A stretch of 64,000 nucleotides of DNA from Nocardioides glacieisoli (GCF_004137245.1 NZ_SDWS01000006.1:276826-340825); one strand, 5' to 3'. Counted from the stretch's first letter, positions 1 to 9,839 are shown. Program-made: numbers and translations. Notes: generated from the sequence alone by a model not told the origin.

Positions 1-1
1 A

Positions 2-319
2 CCGCTGAGCCAGGACCGGCTCGACTCCGCGGGTGACGCTGCGGCACGCGAGCTCACTGGCGAGTACGGCAAGTACAGCTCGCCGGGCATCACTGCGATC
101 GAGGAGGCGCTCGGGCGCGACGACGTGCGGATGCGGGAGGCGCGGACGGTCAACGAGGACGCGCCGTTCGGTGAGTCCTACGGGATCCAGGAGTACTACG
201 AGCTCACGGGCGTGGACGACGACTCGATCGCCGGGTGCCTCGAGGTCGCCTACGACGGAGGCCTCTTCCACGAGGGAGACACCGACGTCAGCGTCGGCTA
301 CGCCTCGGGCTCCTGCTGA
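2..319 (+). CDS. C-terminal part of an unidentified protein (cut by window edge)
   Basis: An open frame runs from the first bases of the window to a TGA at 317-319, giving about 105 residues with no upstream stop, so the 5' end lies outside the window. A GTG at 125 could be an internal start but the frame continues upstream with good codon use. The visible part is acidic, with a YYELTGVDDDS stretch and a C-terminal Cys (YASGSC). I recognise no domain and assign no function. It faces a lipoprotein gene that ends 13 bases downstream on the other strand. Confidence 0.55.
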   Translation, partial: PLSQDRLDSAGDAAARELTGEYGKYSSPGITAIEEALGRDDVRMREARTVNEDAPFGESYGIQEYYELTGVDDDSIAGCLEVAYDGGLFHEGDTDVSVGYASGSC

Positions 320-331
320 CGGCTCGCTCAG

Positions 332-763
332 TCACACGTCCGTCCCGGGCGACTCGGCGTCCTCGTAGTCCACGGGCATGCACTGGCCCAGGGTGATGGC
401 CTTGTTCCTCGCGAAGTCGGGCGAGGAGCGAGCCGCTTCGGGATAGCGCCCGGGTCGGAGCTCGGCGTAGTAGCGGACGGCGTCGACGAGCTGCCCCGCG
501 GCTGCCGAGCCGTCGTCCTGCTCCTCGGCGAGCGGCAGAGCGTCCTCGAAGTGCTCGACCGTCCCCTCGAAGTCACCCTGGTTGAAGGCGTCGATGCCGG
601 CTCGCACCTCGGCGCAGGCAGGGCTGTCGACGACGGCCGCCGCCTCCTCGGACGGGGTCGCGCTCGGGGCCTCGTCGTTGCCGCGTGGCGCATCGGTGCC
701 GGTGCACCCGCTCGTGAGCGCCACGAGCACCAGCACGGTGGCAGCCACGACGGATGTCCTCAC
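332..763 (-). CDS. Small secreted lipoprotein, function unknown
   Basis: This 143-residue protein has a lipoprotein signal peptide: basic start, hydrophobic stretch VVAATVLVLVALTS, then the lipobox LTSGC with the modified Cys near residue 20. A Ser/Pro/Glu-rich linker follows, then a helical domain with residues such as AFNQGDFEGTVEHFEDAL that resembles a single TPR-like helical pair. It should be anchored on the outer face of the membrane. Translation starts at a GTG overlapping the stop of the TetR gene by four bases (GTGA, 760-763), so the two are probably translationally coupled. No enzymatic function can be inferred. Confidence 0.75.
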   Translation of the reverse strand: MRTSVVAATVLVLVALTSGCTGTDAPRGNDEAPSATPSEEAAAVVDSPACAEVRAGIDAFNQGDFEGTVEHFEDALPLAEEQDDGSAAAGQLVDAVRYYAELRPGRYPEAARSSPDFARNKAITLGQCMPVDYEDAESPGTDV

Positions 764-1422
764 TCCGTGGAGGCTACCTGCGGGTCCGCGAGCAGGAGGC
801 GGGTCCAGAGGTCTCCCAGTCGGTCGGCGTACGTCGTCGGCGACCAGCCGCGCGCGACGGCGAGGGCGTAGTACTCCGGCGCATTCGTCGTCCAGAGCAG
901 GTCGGCCACCTCGTCGTCGTCGAGGTCGTCGCGCAGGTCGCCGGTCGCGCGCAGGTCGAGCGCCATCGCGAGCATGTGGGCGCGGCGGCGCGCTCCGATC
1001 TCGTCGCGCACAGTGGCACAGCCGGGCTCGGTCACCGCGGCCTGGGCGAGCGCCTCGAAGAGTGGCGCGACGCGCGGCATCACGCGGCCAAGCGCGTCGG
1101 CGTACGTCGTCAGCTTGAGGCGGGCGCCGTCGGCGGCGAGGATCGCCCTGACGTAGTCGCGTTGCTCGGCCTCCACCGGTCGGTCGGAGCCCGCGAGCTC
1201 CATGTCGATCACGGCCAGCAGCAGCTGCGGCTTCCGCCCGACCGCGCGGTAGACGGTGTCCGTGTTGACGCCCGCCGCCAGGGCGATGTCGGCGACACCC
1301 GTCGCGGCGTAGCCGACGGTCGTGAAGTGCTCGCGGGCGGCGCGGAGCACGGCCACCTGGGTGGCGGCGGCCTGCTCGGCGCGACGCACGGAGCGGTAGG
1401 ACCTCTTGACCTCGGCAGGCAC
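760..1422 (-). CDS. TetR-family transcriptional regulator
   Basis: The 220-residue product has the N-terminal TetR DNA-binding domain (residues about 15-60, helix-turn-helix around TGVADIALAAGVNTDTVYRAVG) followed by an all-helical ligand domain. I chose the GTG at 1422 because an upstream ATG at 1554 would place the start beyond a near-perfect inverted repeat and inside the divergent cupin gene. The gene is divergent from the cupin gene, with the repeat at 1438-1462 between them, which fits autoregulation plus control of the cupin gene. It overlaps the downstream lipoprotein gene by four bases. The ligand is unknown. Confidence 0.85.
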   Translation of the reverse strand: MPAEVKRSYRSVRRAEQAAATQVAVLRAAREHFTTVGYAATGVADIALAAGVNTDTVYRAVGRKPQLLLAVIDMELAGSDRPVEAEQRDYVRAILAADGARLKLTTYADALGRVMPRVAPLFEALAQAAVTEPGCATVRDEIGARRRAHMLAMALDLRATGDLRDDLDDDEVADLLWTTNAPEYYALAVARGWSPTTYADRLGDLWTRLLLADPQVASTE

Positions 1423-1437
1423 GCGGCCTACCTTACA

Positions 1438-1462
1438 TTCATCCGATGTGGATTCGGATGAA
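1438..1462. promoter_or_regulatory. Inverted repeat, probable TetR operator
   Basis: Perfect 9-base arms TTCATCCGA (1438-1446) and TCGGATGAA (1454-1462) are separated by 7 bases. The site lies between the divergent TetR and cupin starts, the standard position for a TetR operator controlling both genes. The sequence is seen directly; the binding assignment is inference. Confidence 0.7.
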
Positions 1463-1473
1463 ATGAGGCGACC

Positions 1474-1971
1474 ATGGGTGAGCCGAACGGCGTCGTGGTC
1501 CGACGCCCCGAGGACCGACCGGCCACGTGGGCCATGGGTTCGCTCTTCGAGCACCTGGTCACGGCCGGCGAGAGTGACGGCAGGCTCGGTGTCTCACTGG
1601 TGACGCAGCCGCCGGGCATCGCGACGCCGCTGCACCGGCACACCCACGAGGCCGAGGCGTTCCTCGTGCTCGAGGGTCGTGTCTCCTACCGCGCCGGCGA
1701 CGACACCCACGAGCTCGACGACGGTTGCTTCATCTACCTGCCGCAGTCGGTGCCGCACGCGTTCCGGATCCGCGGCACCTCCCCCGCGCGCTTCGTCGCG
1801 TTCACCGCACCCGGTGGGCTGATGGGGCTCTACGACGAGGTGGGCATCCCCGCGGTGGAGCGACGCCTGCCCGGCGAGGACGGACAGCCGCCCGAGGTCG
1901 AGCTGCCGAAGTGGGCGGAGGTCGGTCCGCGCTACGGGCTCGAGGTCGTCGGGCCCGGCATCCCCGAGTGA
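1474..1971 (+). CDS. Cupin-domain protein
   Basis: A 165-residue single-cupin protein. The metal-binding cupin motif 1 is seen as PLHRHTHEAEAFLVLEGRV (two His, a Glu), and motif 2 as IYLPQSVPHAFRI (His), giving the usual three-His/one-Glu metal site of quercetin-dioxygenase-like cupins. The protein is cytoplasmic, with no signal peptide. It is divergent from a TetR regulator and shares its operator-like repeat, so it is likely induced by the TetR ligand. The last 40 bases overlap the end of the convergent gene at 1932-2558. Substrate and reaction cannot be told from sequence; a sugar- or aromatic-binding role is possible. Confidence 0.85.
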   Translation: MGEPNGVVVRRPEDRPATWAMGSLFEHLVTAGESDGRLGVSLVTQPPGIATPLHRHTHEAEAFLVLEGRVSYRAGDDTHELDDGCFIYLPQSVPHAFRIRGTSPARFVAFTAPGGLMGLYDEVGIPAVERRLPGEDGQPPEVELPKWAEVGPRYGLEVVGPGIPE

Positions 1972-2558
1972 CGGGCGACCCCGAGCGTCCCCAGGAGTCG
2001 CTCGAAGGCCTCCTCGACGACCAGGTGACGCGACTCGAGCGCCTCACGCACCACGTCCACCGGTGCCGGCTCGAGGCCTGACGCCGTCGCCCAGGCGCGG
2101 CAGGCCTCCGCGGCGGCATCGCCCCCGAGCGCCAGCTCGCGCAACCTCGCGGTGTACGCGAGCGTCTCGCGCTCAGTCTCGGCGTTCAGTGCCTCGATCT
2201 CGTCGTCCGGCAGCATCGTGCCGTCCTCGTCGAACGGCGGCGGACCGATGACGAAGTGGCTCACCAGGCCGTCGAGGTTCAGCCAGCACCGGTCGATGCC
2301 GACGTGCGGGACGGCGATGTGGACGAAGGCGCCGTCGCTGTCGAGGATCGAGGCGCTGAGGAACCCGTCCGGGACGGCCTGGGCCAACCGGTCCACGAAG
2401 GCGTCGAACGGCCCCCAGTCGTCACCGAGCCGCTCGAAGATGCGCGTCACGTGGACGCCGTCCGCCCACTGTCCCGCCACGGCCTCGACGTCCTCAGCGG
2501 GGAAAGTTGCCTCGGGCAGGCTCGAGCGCGTGACGACCAGGTGGCCGAAGAACCCCAC
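1932..2558 (-). CDS. Conserved-looking hypothetical protein
   Basis: A 208-residue soluble, acidic protein starting MGFFGHLVVTRSSLPEATF. It has no signal peptide or membrane segment. A central stretch (HIAVPHVGIDRCWLNLDGLVS, given here in part) and a helical C-terminus are the only visible features; I do not recognise the family. The 3' end overlaps the convergent cupin gene by 40 bases. The good reading frame, actinobacterial codon use and the small gap before the DUF5709 gene support it as real. The upstream neighbour on the same strand is only 10 bases away, so the two may be co-transcribed. Confidence 0.65.
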   Translation of the reverse strand: MGFFGHLVVTRSSLPEATFPAEDVEAVAGQWADGVHVTRIFERLGDDWGPFDAFVDRLAQAVPDGFLSASILDSDGAFVHIAVPHVGIDRCWLNLDGLVSHFVIGPPPFDEDGTMLPDDEIEALNAETERETLAYTARLRELALGGDAAAEACRAWATASGLEPAPVDVVREALESRHLVVEEAFERLLGTLGVARHSGMPGPTTSSP

Positions 2559-2567
2559 GACCCCGGC

Positions 2568-3035
2568 TCAGTCGTCGTACGACTCGGGCTCGGGCTCGCG
2601 GGTGACGTGCATCGCCGCCTCCTCGGCCGACGCGCCCGCACCGTCGATGCCGACGTCGTAGGCGATCTCCTGCTTGTCGATGTCCTCGCCCAGCCCGGAG
2701 TCGGGCTGCACGAGACGGCCGGTGCGCTCGTCGGCCTCGTCGAGGCCGAGCTGCTCGTCGAGGGCGTTCTCGTCCTCGTGGTCGGAGTCGTCGTCATCCT
2801 CGGCGTAGGGGTCGATGTCGGGCTCCTCCTCGGCGAGCTTCTCGTCGAGGGACTCCCCCTGGAGGCGCTCGGCCTCGGTGGGGTAGTCCTCGTAGCCCTT
2901 GGGTGCCCGGTCCGGCGGCGAGAAGCCGCGGTCGAGCACGTCCTCGAGGTCGCCGTCGTCCAGCGTGTCACCCGGCTGGAGCTGGTCCTCGTCGTCGATG
3001 GACATGTCTCCGTAGGTCTCGCGGTCCTCACTCAT
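2568..3035 (-). CDS. DUF5709 family acidic protein
   Basis: A 155-residue, extremely acidic protein (long Asp/Glu runs such as DPYAEDDDDSDHEDEN). The pattern, with the N-terminal DEDQLQPGDTLDDGDLEDVLDRG-type segment and the C-terminal segment ending in ESYDD, matches the actinobacterial DUF5709 family, whose function is not known. I chose the ATG at 3035 (MSEDRE) over an in-frame start 36 bases upstream because the family begins with this segment. It has no membrane segment and probably lacks a stable fold in parts. Confidence 0.75.
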   Translation of the reverse strand: MSEDRETYGDMSIDDEDQLQPGDTLDDGDLEDVLDRGFSPPDRAPKGYEDYPTEAERLQGESLDEKLAEEEPDIDPYAEDDDDSDHEDENALDEQLGLDEADERTGRLVQPDSGLGEDIDKQEIAYDVGIDGAGASAEEAAMHVTREPEPESYDD

Positions 3036-3087
3036 GCCTACAGGCCTACCGGAGCAGACCTCGCCGGACAAGGGGCGAACGGGTGTG

Positions 3088-5238
3088 TCAGGCGATGCCG
3101 AGCTCGCGCCCCAGGGCGTCGGTCAGCAGTGCCACGAGGGCCTCGGTCTGGATGTTGGCCGACGACGAGACCTCCTCGTCGGAGCCGTCGAGGGCACGCG
3201 CGGCCAGGCCGGCCTTGGAGTCGATCAGCTCCGCGATCCGGGTGTCGATCGTCTGCGCGGCGATGATCCGCCACGCCGTGACCGGGTCGCTCTGACCGAT
3301 GCGGTGCACGCGGTCGATCGCCTGCGTCTGCTCGGCGTCGGTCCACGACAGCTCGGCGAGCACGACGTTGGACGCGACCTGGAGGTTCACACCGACACCG
3401 GCCGCGGCGAGCGAGCAGACGACGACCGCCACGTCGGGGTCGTTGACGAAGGAGGTGATCGCCTTCTCGCGCGCCTTCGGGGTCTGGTCGCCGCGGATCG
3501 AGACGTGCTTGAGGCCACGCTTGGTGAAGGTCTCCTCGGCGATGTCCATCACGTCGACGTGGCGGGCGAAGAAGACGACCTTGCCGACGTTGCGGGCCAG
3601 CTGCGCGGCGTAGTCGGCGGACAGGCCGGCCTTCGCGCGACCGATGCGTCGGAACATCGAGAACACGTTCTCGCCCGACGTGCCCTTGTCCATCTCCTCG
3701 CGCTCCCACGTCGCGACGCGGCGTACGAGCTCGTGGTCGATGCCCTCGACGACGGAGCCCGTACGACGGGTCTCGAGCGCCGCCTTGTAGCGCTCGACGA
3801 GCCGCCGGGCGAGCTCCTTCTCGGCCGCCTTGATCGAGCGGGCGTCCTCGTCGTCGAGCTCGACTGGGATGTCCGCGATGCGACGGGCGGGGATGTCGGC
3901 GGCGACGTCGACCTTGCGGCGACGCACGATGCCCATGTCGATCACGGCCTTGCGGGCCGCGGGGTAGAACGAGTGGTCGGCCGGCGTCAGCTCGGTCTCG
4001 TCGAGCGCCTCCATCAGCCGCGCCATCGGGGCGGTGTCGTCGATCCAGCCGAGGAACTGCCAGATTGCGCGGAAGTCCTCGATGTCGTTGATCAGCGGGG
4101 TGCCGGTGAGCGCCATCAGCAGCGGCCGGGCGGTGCGGGCGCGCAGCTGCTCGGAGAGCTCGAGCACGTGGCGCGAGCGCTGCGAGGTCTTGTTCTTGAT
4201 GAAGTGCGCCTCGTCGACGACCATCCCCTTGAAGCCGAAGCTGCCGAGCCAGCCGACGTGCCGGTCGAGGATCTCGTAGTTGACGATGACGACGTCGGCG
4301 AACGCGTCGATCTGGCCGCCGTCGCCGTGGATCACGGTGGAGCTGCGGCGCGGCGTCCACCGCTCGGTCTCGCGGGCCCAGTTGGTCTTGACGACGTTGG
4401 GGCACACGACGAGCAGCGGGAAGGCGTTGGCGGCCTGCGCGGCGAGCAGCGCCTGCGCGGTCTTGCCGAGGCCGGGCTCGTCGGCGAGGAGGAAGGTCCG
4501 GTGGCCCTCGGCCGCGGACGCGATCATCGCGGCCTGGTGGGGCATCAGCTCGAGGTTGCCGGGGGCGGCGAGCGAGGTCGGCTCGGGCAGGTCCATGCAG
4601 GACGAGGCGCCGCCGAGCTCGAAGGAGCGGAACAGCGGGCCGAGCAGCTCCCACGTCGACAGCCGGCCGTGGGTGCGACGACGCTCCCGGCCGATGTCGA
4701 AGTCGGGGACGAGGAACGGGTTGGCGAGCTGGTGCTGCGCGACCGACTGCGGGATGACGCGCCGCTCGCCGAGGCCGGGACCGGACTCGTCGTCGGGCTT
4801 GGGCTCCTCGGGGGCGGCCTCGATGCCGGCCTTGCGGAGCATCTCGAGGCGGAGGTCGCGGGCGCTGCCGGTGATGACGGAGTCCTCGGACAGCAGGCCG
4901 AAGAGGGAGGGGTCGCGGGTCGCGGTCTTGGCGAGGATCGTCGCGATGCCGTCGAGGCGCTTGAGCTCGTCGGCCTTCTGCGCGTCGGTCAGCTCCGTCG
5001 AGGCGCGTACGTCGCCGCGGTGCTCGCGCACCAGCAGGGCGACCACCTGGAAGCGCACCCGCTGGCCGGGCGCGAGCGGGCCGCGCTGGACAGCGGACTC
5101 GAGCTCGCGGACGGCACGCGCCAGGACGGGGACGATGCCCTCGTTGTCCTTGTGGCGGGCGTGCGCTGGGGTGCGGCGAGAGCCGCGTTGGCGCTGGCGC
5201 TGGGCCAAGGTGTCCTCCCGGGACTGCAGACGCGGCAC
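3088..5238 (-). CDS. SNF2-family DNA-dependent ATPase/helicase
   Basis: A 716-residue protein. The SNF2 ATPase core is complete: Walker A DEPGLGKT at residues 253-260, a DEAH box (VVDEAHFIKN) at 342-345, an LTGTP motif III, and motif VI in the form AIDRVHRIGQ at 640-649. The N-terminal ~230 residues are a basic, helical extension not recognised here. Translation starts at GTG. Such proteins remodel or translocate on DNA; the bacterial representatives mostly have unknown targets. It stands alone, with 52 bases to the DUF5709 gene and 165 bases to paaK. No nuclease or methylase partner is nearby, so there is no sign of a defence system. Confidence 0.9.
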   Translation of the reverse strand: MPRLQSREDTLAQRQRQRGSRRTPAHARHKDNEGIVPVLARAVRELESAVQRGPLAPGQRVRFQVVALLVREHRGDVRASTELTDAQKADELKRLDGIATILAKTATRDPSLFGLLSEDSVITGSARDLRLEMLRKAGIEAAPEEPKPDDESGPGLGERRVIPQSVAQHQLANPFLVPDFDIGRERRRTHGRLSTWELLGPLFRSFELGGASSCMDLPEPTSLAAPGNLELMPHQAAMIASAAEGHRTFLLADEPGLGKTAQALLAAQAANAFPLLVVCPNVVKTNWARETERWTPRRSSTVIHGDGGQIDAFADVVIVNYEILDRHVGWLGSFGFKGMVVDEAHFIKNKTSQRSRHVLELSEQLRARTARPLLMALTGTPLINDIEDFRAIWQFLGWIDDTAPMARLMEALDETELTPADHSFYPAARKAVIDMGIVRRRKVDVAADIPARRIADIPVELDDEDARSIKAAEKELARRLVERYKAALETRRTGSVVEGIDHELVRRVATWEREEMDKGTSGENVFSMFRRIGRAKAGLSADYAAQLARNVGKVVFFARHVDVMDIAEETFTKRGLKHVSIRGDQTPKAREKAITSFVNDPDVAVVVCSLAAAGVGVNLQVASNVVLAELSWTDAEQTQAIDRVHRIGQSDPVTAWRIIAAQTIDTRIAELIDSKAGLAARALDGSDEEVSSSANIQTEALVALLTDALGRELGIA

Positions 5239-5387
5239 GGAGCAGGCGAGCCGGTCGGGCCTCGGCCTGCACGCCGCGGCGTGAGGTGTGGAGCGGGCGC
5301 CAGGTGCGCGGTGGCCGCAGGATCATGGCTGATCAGTGGGGCACGGCGTCTGGACGCTGCCCCCACTGTAGCCCCCGCCCGGCCGTC

Positions 5388-5403
5388 AGCGGTAAACAAC
5401 CGC

Positions 5404-5404
<1 letters not shown>
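5388..5404 (-). terminator. Short hairpin just after paaK
   Basis: AGCGGT (5388-5393) and ACCGCT (5399-5404) form a 6-bp stem with a 5-base loop starting at the paaK stop. There is no T-run, so this is a weak terminator candidate. The rest of the gap 5239-5403 shows nothing else. Confidence 0.35.
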
Positions 5405-6711
<1,307 letters not shown>

Positions 6712-6725
6712 GGTGTGGTCCTTTG

Positions 6726-6759
6726 ATCGGTGGCCGCGTCATCGGTCGTGAGAACGTTC
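6726..6759. promoter_or_regulatory. Candidate TetR operator region between paaK and its regulator
   Basis: The 52-base divergent gap carries ATCGGT twice (about 6726-6731 and 6741-6746), the same half-site as in the perfect palindrome before paaA/paaZ, and a GAACGTTC palindrome at 6752-6759 next to the TetR start. Together these suggest binding by the adjacent TetR protein. Half-sites are visible; the binding is inferred. Confidence 0.4.
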
Positions 6760-6763
6760 ATCC

Positions 6764-7357
6764 ATGTCAGAGCGCGCACGTCGCGGCCGGCCGGGCCACG
6801 ACCAGCAGTCGGTCCTCCGGGTCGCCATCGAGCTCTTCAACCGACAAGGCTACGACGCCACCAGCATGGGCGACCTCGCTCGCGAGCTCGGCCTGACCAA
6901 GTCCGCGATCTACCACCACGTGCCGAGCAAGGAGCACCTCCTCGAGAGCGCGATCGACGAGGCCCTCGACGCCCTCGAGGCGTCCCTCGACGAGGTGGCC
7001 GCGACGAGCGACCTGGATGCCGGGGAGCGGCTGCGCGCCGCCGTGCGCGGCAGCGTCGTCGTGCTCGTCGAGCACCTCCCGGCGGTCACCCTGCTGCTGC
7101 GGGTGCGGGGCAACACCCCGGCCGAGAAGGCCGCCCTCCGGCGACGGCGCGAGATCGACGACCGCCTCGCCGAGATGGTGCGCGGCGCCGCCGGCGCGGG
7201 CGCTATCCGCGGCGACCTCGACCCGCTGCTGACCAGCCGCCTGCTCTTCGGGATGGTGAACTCGATGACCGAGTGGCTGCGCGACGACGGCGATGTCGAG
7301 ACGATCGCCGACACGGTGACTACTCTGGCGTTCGACGGCCTCACCAGGCACGCCTGA
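6764..7357 (+). CDS. TetR-family regulator, probable phenylacetate regulator
   Basis: A 197-residue TetR protein with a clear N-terminal HTH (ATSMGDLARELGLTKSAIYHHV, given in overlapping form across residues about 32-53) and a C-terminal helical effector domain with a TetR_C-like LLRVRGNTPAEK region. Position next to and divergent from paaK points to the repressor role filled in other actinobacteria by TetR-type PaaR, which responds to phenylacetyl-CoA. It may also act on the palindrome at 12607-12618. I give no symbol because the assignment rests on context. An alternative is regulation of fatty-acid genes, which use similar TetR proteins. Confidence 0.85.
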   Translation: MSERARRGRPGHDQQSVLRVAIELFNRQGYDATSMGDLARELGLTKSAIYHHVPSKEHLLESAIDEALDALEASLDEVAATSDLDAGERLRAAVRGSVVVLVEHLPAVTLLLRVRGNTPAEKAALRRRREIDDRLAEMVRGAAGAGAIRGDLDPLLTSRLLFGMVNSMTEWLRDDGDVETIADTVTTLAFDGLTRHA

Positions 7358-7377
7358 CCACCCACGGGGGAACGACG

Positions 7378-8394
7378 GTGCGACACCTGCGCTCGCTGCG
7401 CTGCGCCCTGATGGCCTTCGTCGTTGGCGTCGCCACCCTCGTCGGCTCCCCCGCCTCGGCCGCAGCAAGCTTCGTCGCCAACGTCGAGGCAGTCACCTCG
7501 CCAGCGCCCGGGCAGCTGCTGGTGGCCGGGTGGATGTTCGACGACGACGCCCCGGGCACCTCGATCAGCTATCACGTCTACGTCGGCGGCACGGGACCCG
7601 GTGACCCGAGCTCGTGGGGTTACAACCGCGGACTGGCCGCCCTCCGGCGCGACGACGTGGGGGCTGCCTACCCGGGCGCCGGTCCCTTCCACGGGTTCCA
7701 CGACAGCTGGGCCGTGCCCGTGCACGGGGTGCAGCCGGTCTACATCTTCGCCATCAACGCCGGCGGCACACCGGGCTCCAACGCCCTGCTGTGGAGTGGG
7801 ACCGTCACGATCGCCAATCCCCCGCCGGACACCACGATCACGTCCCGCCCACCGGCGACGAGCACCAACCCCACCGCCACCTTCGCCTTCACTGCCACCG
7901 AGGCGAGCAGCTTCGCGTGCCGGTGGGACCAGGGTGCGTGGACGCCGTGCACCAGTCCCGCCACCGCCACCGTGGCCGTCGGCAGCCACACGTTCTCGGT
8001 CGTCGCCACCGACACCGCGGGGGCGCAGGACCCGACACCAGCGTCGTACGCCTTCACGGTCGCGGCTCCTCCACCACCTCCGCCACCTCCGCCACCTCCG
8101 CCGACACCGCCGCAGGTCACCGATCCCCCGCCGCCCACGATCACGCTCTCCGTGCGGGCGGTCCGGAAGAAGTCGAAGGTGCGGATCGACATCGGTCCCG
8201 ACCTCAACCCCTCGAACTACCGCTTCATCGTCCAGCGACGCGACGGCAAGAAATGGCGCACAGTTCGTCGTACGCAGACGCTCGGTGAGCGAGAAATCTC
8301 GATCATCGACCTGCCGCGCGGCACCTACCGCGTCGTCGTGCCGCGCCAGCACGAGATGACGGGAGCGCGGGCAGAGGTCAGGCTGAGGCGCTAG
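7378..8394 (+). CDS. Secreted proline-rich Ig-like protein
   Basis: A 338-residue exported protein. The GTG start at 7378 is chosen because GGGGGA precedes it and it gives a proper signal peptide (ALMAFVVGVATLVGSPASA, cleavage after ASA). The mature protein has an N-terminal ~115-residue domain (VEAVTSPAPGQLLVAGWMFD type, seen in Nocardioides surface proteins), an Ig-like segment around residues 145-225 with a conserved Cys pair (FACRWDQGAWTPC), a run of twelve prolines, and a basic C-terminal beta domain. The role is unknown, perhaps cell-surface binding. It overlaps the convergent paaI end by 17 bases and is 20 bases after the TetR gene. Confidence 0.8.
   Translation: MRHLRSLRCALMAFVVGVATLVGSPASAAASFVANVEAVTSPAPGQLLVAGWMFDDDAPGTSISYHVYVGGTGPGDPSSWGYNRGLAALRRDDVGAAYPGAGPFHGFHDSWAVPVHGVQPVYIFAINAGGTPGSNALLWSGTVTIANPPPDTTITSRPPATSTNPTATFAFTATEASSFACRWDQGAWTPCTSPATATVAVGSHTFSVVATDTAGAQDPTPASYAFTVAAPPPPPPPPPPPPTPPQVTDPPPPTITLSVRAVRKKSKVRIDIGPDLNPSNYRFIVQRRDGKKWRTVRRTQTLGEREISIIDLPRGTYRVVVPRQHEMTGARAEVRLRR
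8071..8112 (+). repeat. Proline-codon tandem repeat
   Basis: Repeated CCNCCACCT-type codons encode a run of 12 prolines plus TPP inside the secreted protein. It is a flexible linker and also a site prone to length variation. Confidence 0.8.
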
Positions 8395-8791
8395 TCGGAA
8401 GCGTCCGGCTGCGGCCGCGGAACTCGGCGATGACCTCGCCGGCGACCGGGTCGTCGGCCCGCACCGTCACGTCGTAGATCCCGGACCGGCCGCGCAGCGA
8501 CACCTCGCTGGCGTCGGCGTACAGCGTCTGGCCCAGGCGCCCGGGGGCGAGGAAGTCGATCGAGAAGCCGGCAGCGACGGTCACCGGTCCGTGCGAGTTG
8601 CACGCGAGGGCGAACGCCGAGTCGGCGAGCGAGGCGATGATCCCGCCGTGGCACAGGTCGTGGCCGTTGACCATGTCGGGCCGCACGACCATCGACACCC
8701 GCGCGCTTCCCGGACCGACCTCGACGAGCTCCATGCCGAGCGTCCCGCTGGCCGCGTCCGCGGCCCACATGTCCCGCGCCGCGTCAGGCAT
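8378..8791 (-). CDS. paaI: Hotdog-fold thioesterase PaaI
   Basis: A 137-residue acyl-CoA thioesterase of the PaaI family. The hotdog core motif is visible: VNGHDLCHGGIIASLADSAF (about residues 41-60), with the catalytic Asp in LADSAF and the G-G-x-x motif before it. PaaI hydrolyses stalled ring-hydroxylated phenylacetyl-CoA intermediates and frees CoA. The ATG overlaps the end of paaE by 8 bases, making it the last gene of the paaABCDE-I operon. It ends 17 bases inside the convergent secreted-protein gene. Confidence 0.92.
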   Translation of the reverse strand: MPDAARDMWAADAASGTLGMELVEVGPGSARVSMVVRPDMVNGHDLCHGGIIASLADSAFALACNSHGPVTVAAGFSIDFLAPGRLGQTLYADASEVSLRGRSGIYDVTVRADDPVAGEVIAEFRGRSRTLPTSASA

Positions 8792-9839
8792 CGAAGTCGA
8801 CCGTCACCGCGTCGCTGACCGGGTAGGTCTGACAGGTCAGCACGAACTGCTGCTCCACCTCGGCGGGCTCGAGGGCGTAGTTGCGCACCATCTCCACCTC
8901 GCCGTCGACGACCTTCGCGCGGCAGGTGCCGCACACGCCGCCCTTGCAGGCGAACGGCAGGTCACTGCGCACGGCCTGGGCCGAGTCGAGGACCGTCGTG
9001 TCGCGTGCCATCGGCGTGGTGGTCGTACGTCCGTCGAGCACGACGGTGACGTCGCTGGTCACGCCCTCGACCACGCGGTCCGCGTGGCGCAGCGTCGGCG
9101 GCGGCTCGTCGACGAAGAACAGCTCGAAGTGGATCTTCTCCTTCGCGACGCCGAGCTCCTGGAGGACCGTCCGCGCGTCCTGGACCAGCCCCAACGGGCC
9201 GCACAGCCAGACGTGGTCGACCGCGGCGAGCGGCACCTTGACCGGGAGGAGGCGGCGGAGCTTGTCGGCGTCGAGCCGACCGGAGAAGAGCTCGACGTCG
9301 CGCGGCTCGCGCGAGAGCACGTGGACGAGGTCGAAGCGCGGTCCGTGGAGGTTCTTGAGGTCGCTGAGCTCCTCGGCGAACATCACCGACGTCGTCTCGC
9401 GGTTGCCGTAGAGCATCGTCACCGTGCTGGCCGGGTTCGCGAGGACCGAGGCCGCGATCGAGAGCATCGGCGTGATGCCGGACCCGGCGGCGATGCAGAG
9501 GTGCCGTCCCGGGCTCGACGGGTCGGCGCGGAAGCTGCCCGAGGGCTCGGCGACCTCGACGGTCTCGCCCGGCGCGACCTGGTGGATCAGCCACGACGAG
9601 AACATCCCGTGGGGGATCTCGCGCACGCCGATCCGCGGTGCGGCTCCGGCGGGCGCGCAGATGGAGTACGTCCGGCGGTGCTCGACGCCGTCCACGACCC
9701 GGCGCAGCGTGAGCGACTCCCCCGGCTCGAAGTCGAAGAGCTCGCGCAGGTCGTCGGGGACGTCGAAGGTCACGGCTGCCGAGTCGTCGGTCAGCGGCTC
9801 GACGTCGCGGACGGTGAGGGCGTGGAACACGGTCGCCAC
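8784..9839 (-). CDS. paaE: Phenylacetyl-CoA epoxidase, reductase subunit
   Basis: A 351-residue reductase that feeds electrons from NADPH to the PaaABCD oxygenase. Order: FAD-binding domain with RTYSICA (about residues 54-60), NAD(P)-binding domain starting IAAGSGITPMLS, and a C-terminal plant-type 2Fe-2S domain with ACKGGVCGTC and a fourth Cys in LTCQTYP. The GTG start at 9839 shares one base with the paaD stop (TAGTG) and was preferred over a frame opening 500 bases upstream, which runs through paaD. Length and domain order match PaaE. Confidence 0.95.
   Translation of the reverse strand: MATVFHALTVRDVEPLTDDSAAVTFDVPDDLRELFDFEPGESLTLRRVVDGVEHRRTYSICAPAGAAPRIGVREIPHGMFSSWLIHQVAPGETVEVAEPSGSFRADPSSPGRHLCIAAGSGITPMLSIAASVLANPASTVTMLYGNRETTSVMFAEELSDLKNLHGPRFDLVHVLSREPRDVELFSGRLDADKLRRLLPVKVPLAAVDHVWLCGPLGLVQDARTVLQELGVAKEKIHFELFFVDEPPPTLRHADRVVEGVTSDVTVVLDGRTTTTPMARDTTVLDSAQAVRSDLPFACKGGVCGTCRAKVVDGEVEMVRNYALEPAEVEQQFVLTCQTYPVSDAVTVDFDA

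Noticed and set aside
3088..5238. Possible phage-defence system around the SNF2 helicase
   Set aside because: No nuclease, methyltransferase or other defence gene is adjacent; neighbours are a DUF5709 gene and paaK.
8071..8112. Short tandem repeats that might suggest a CRISPR-like array
   Set aside because: They are in-frame proline codons inside a secreted protein, with no spacers.
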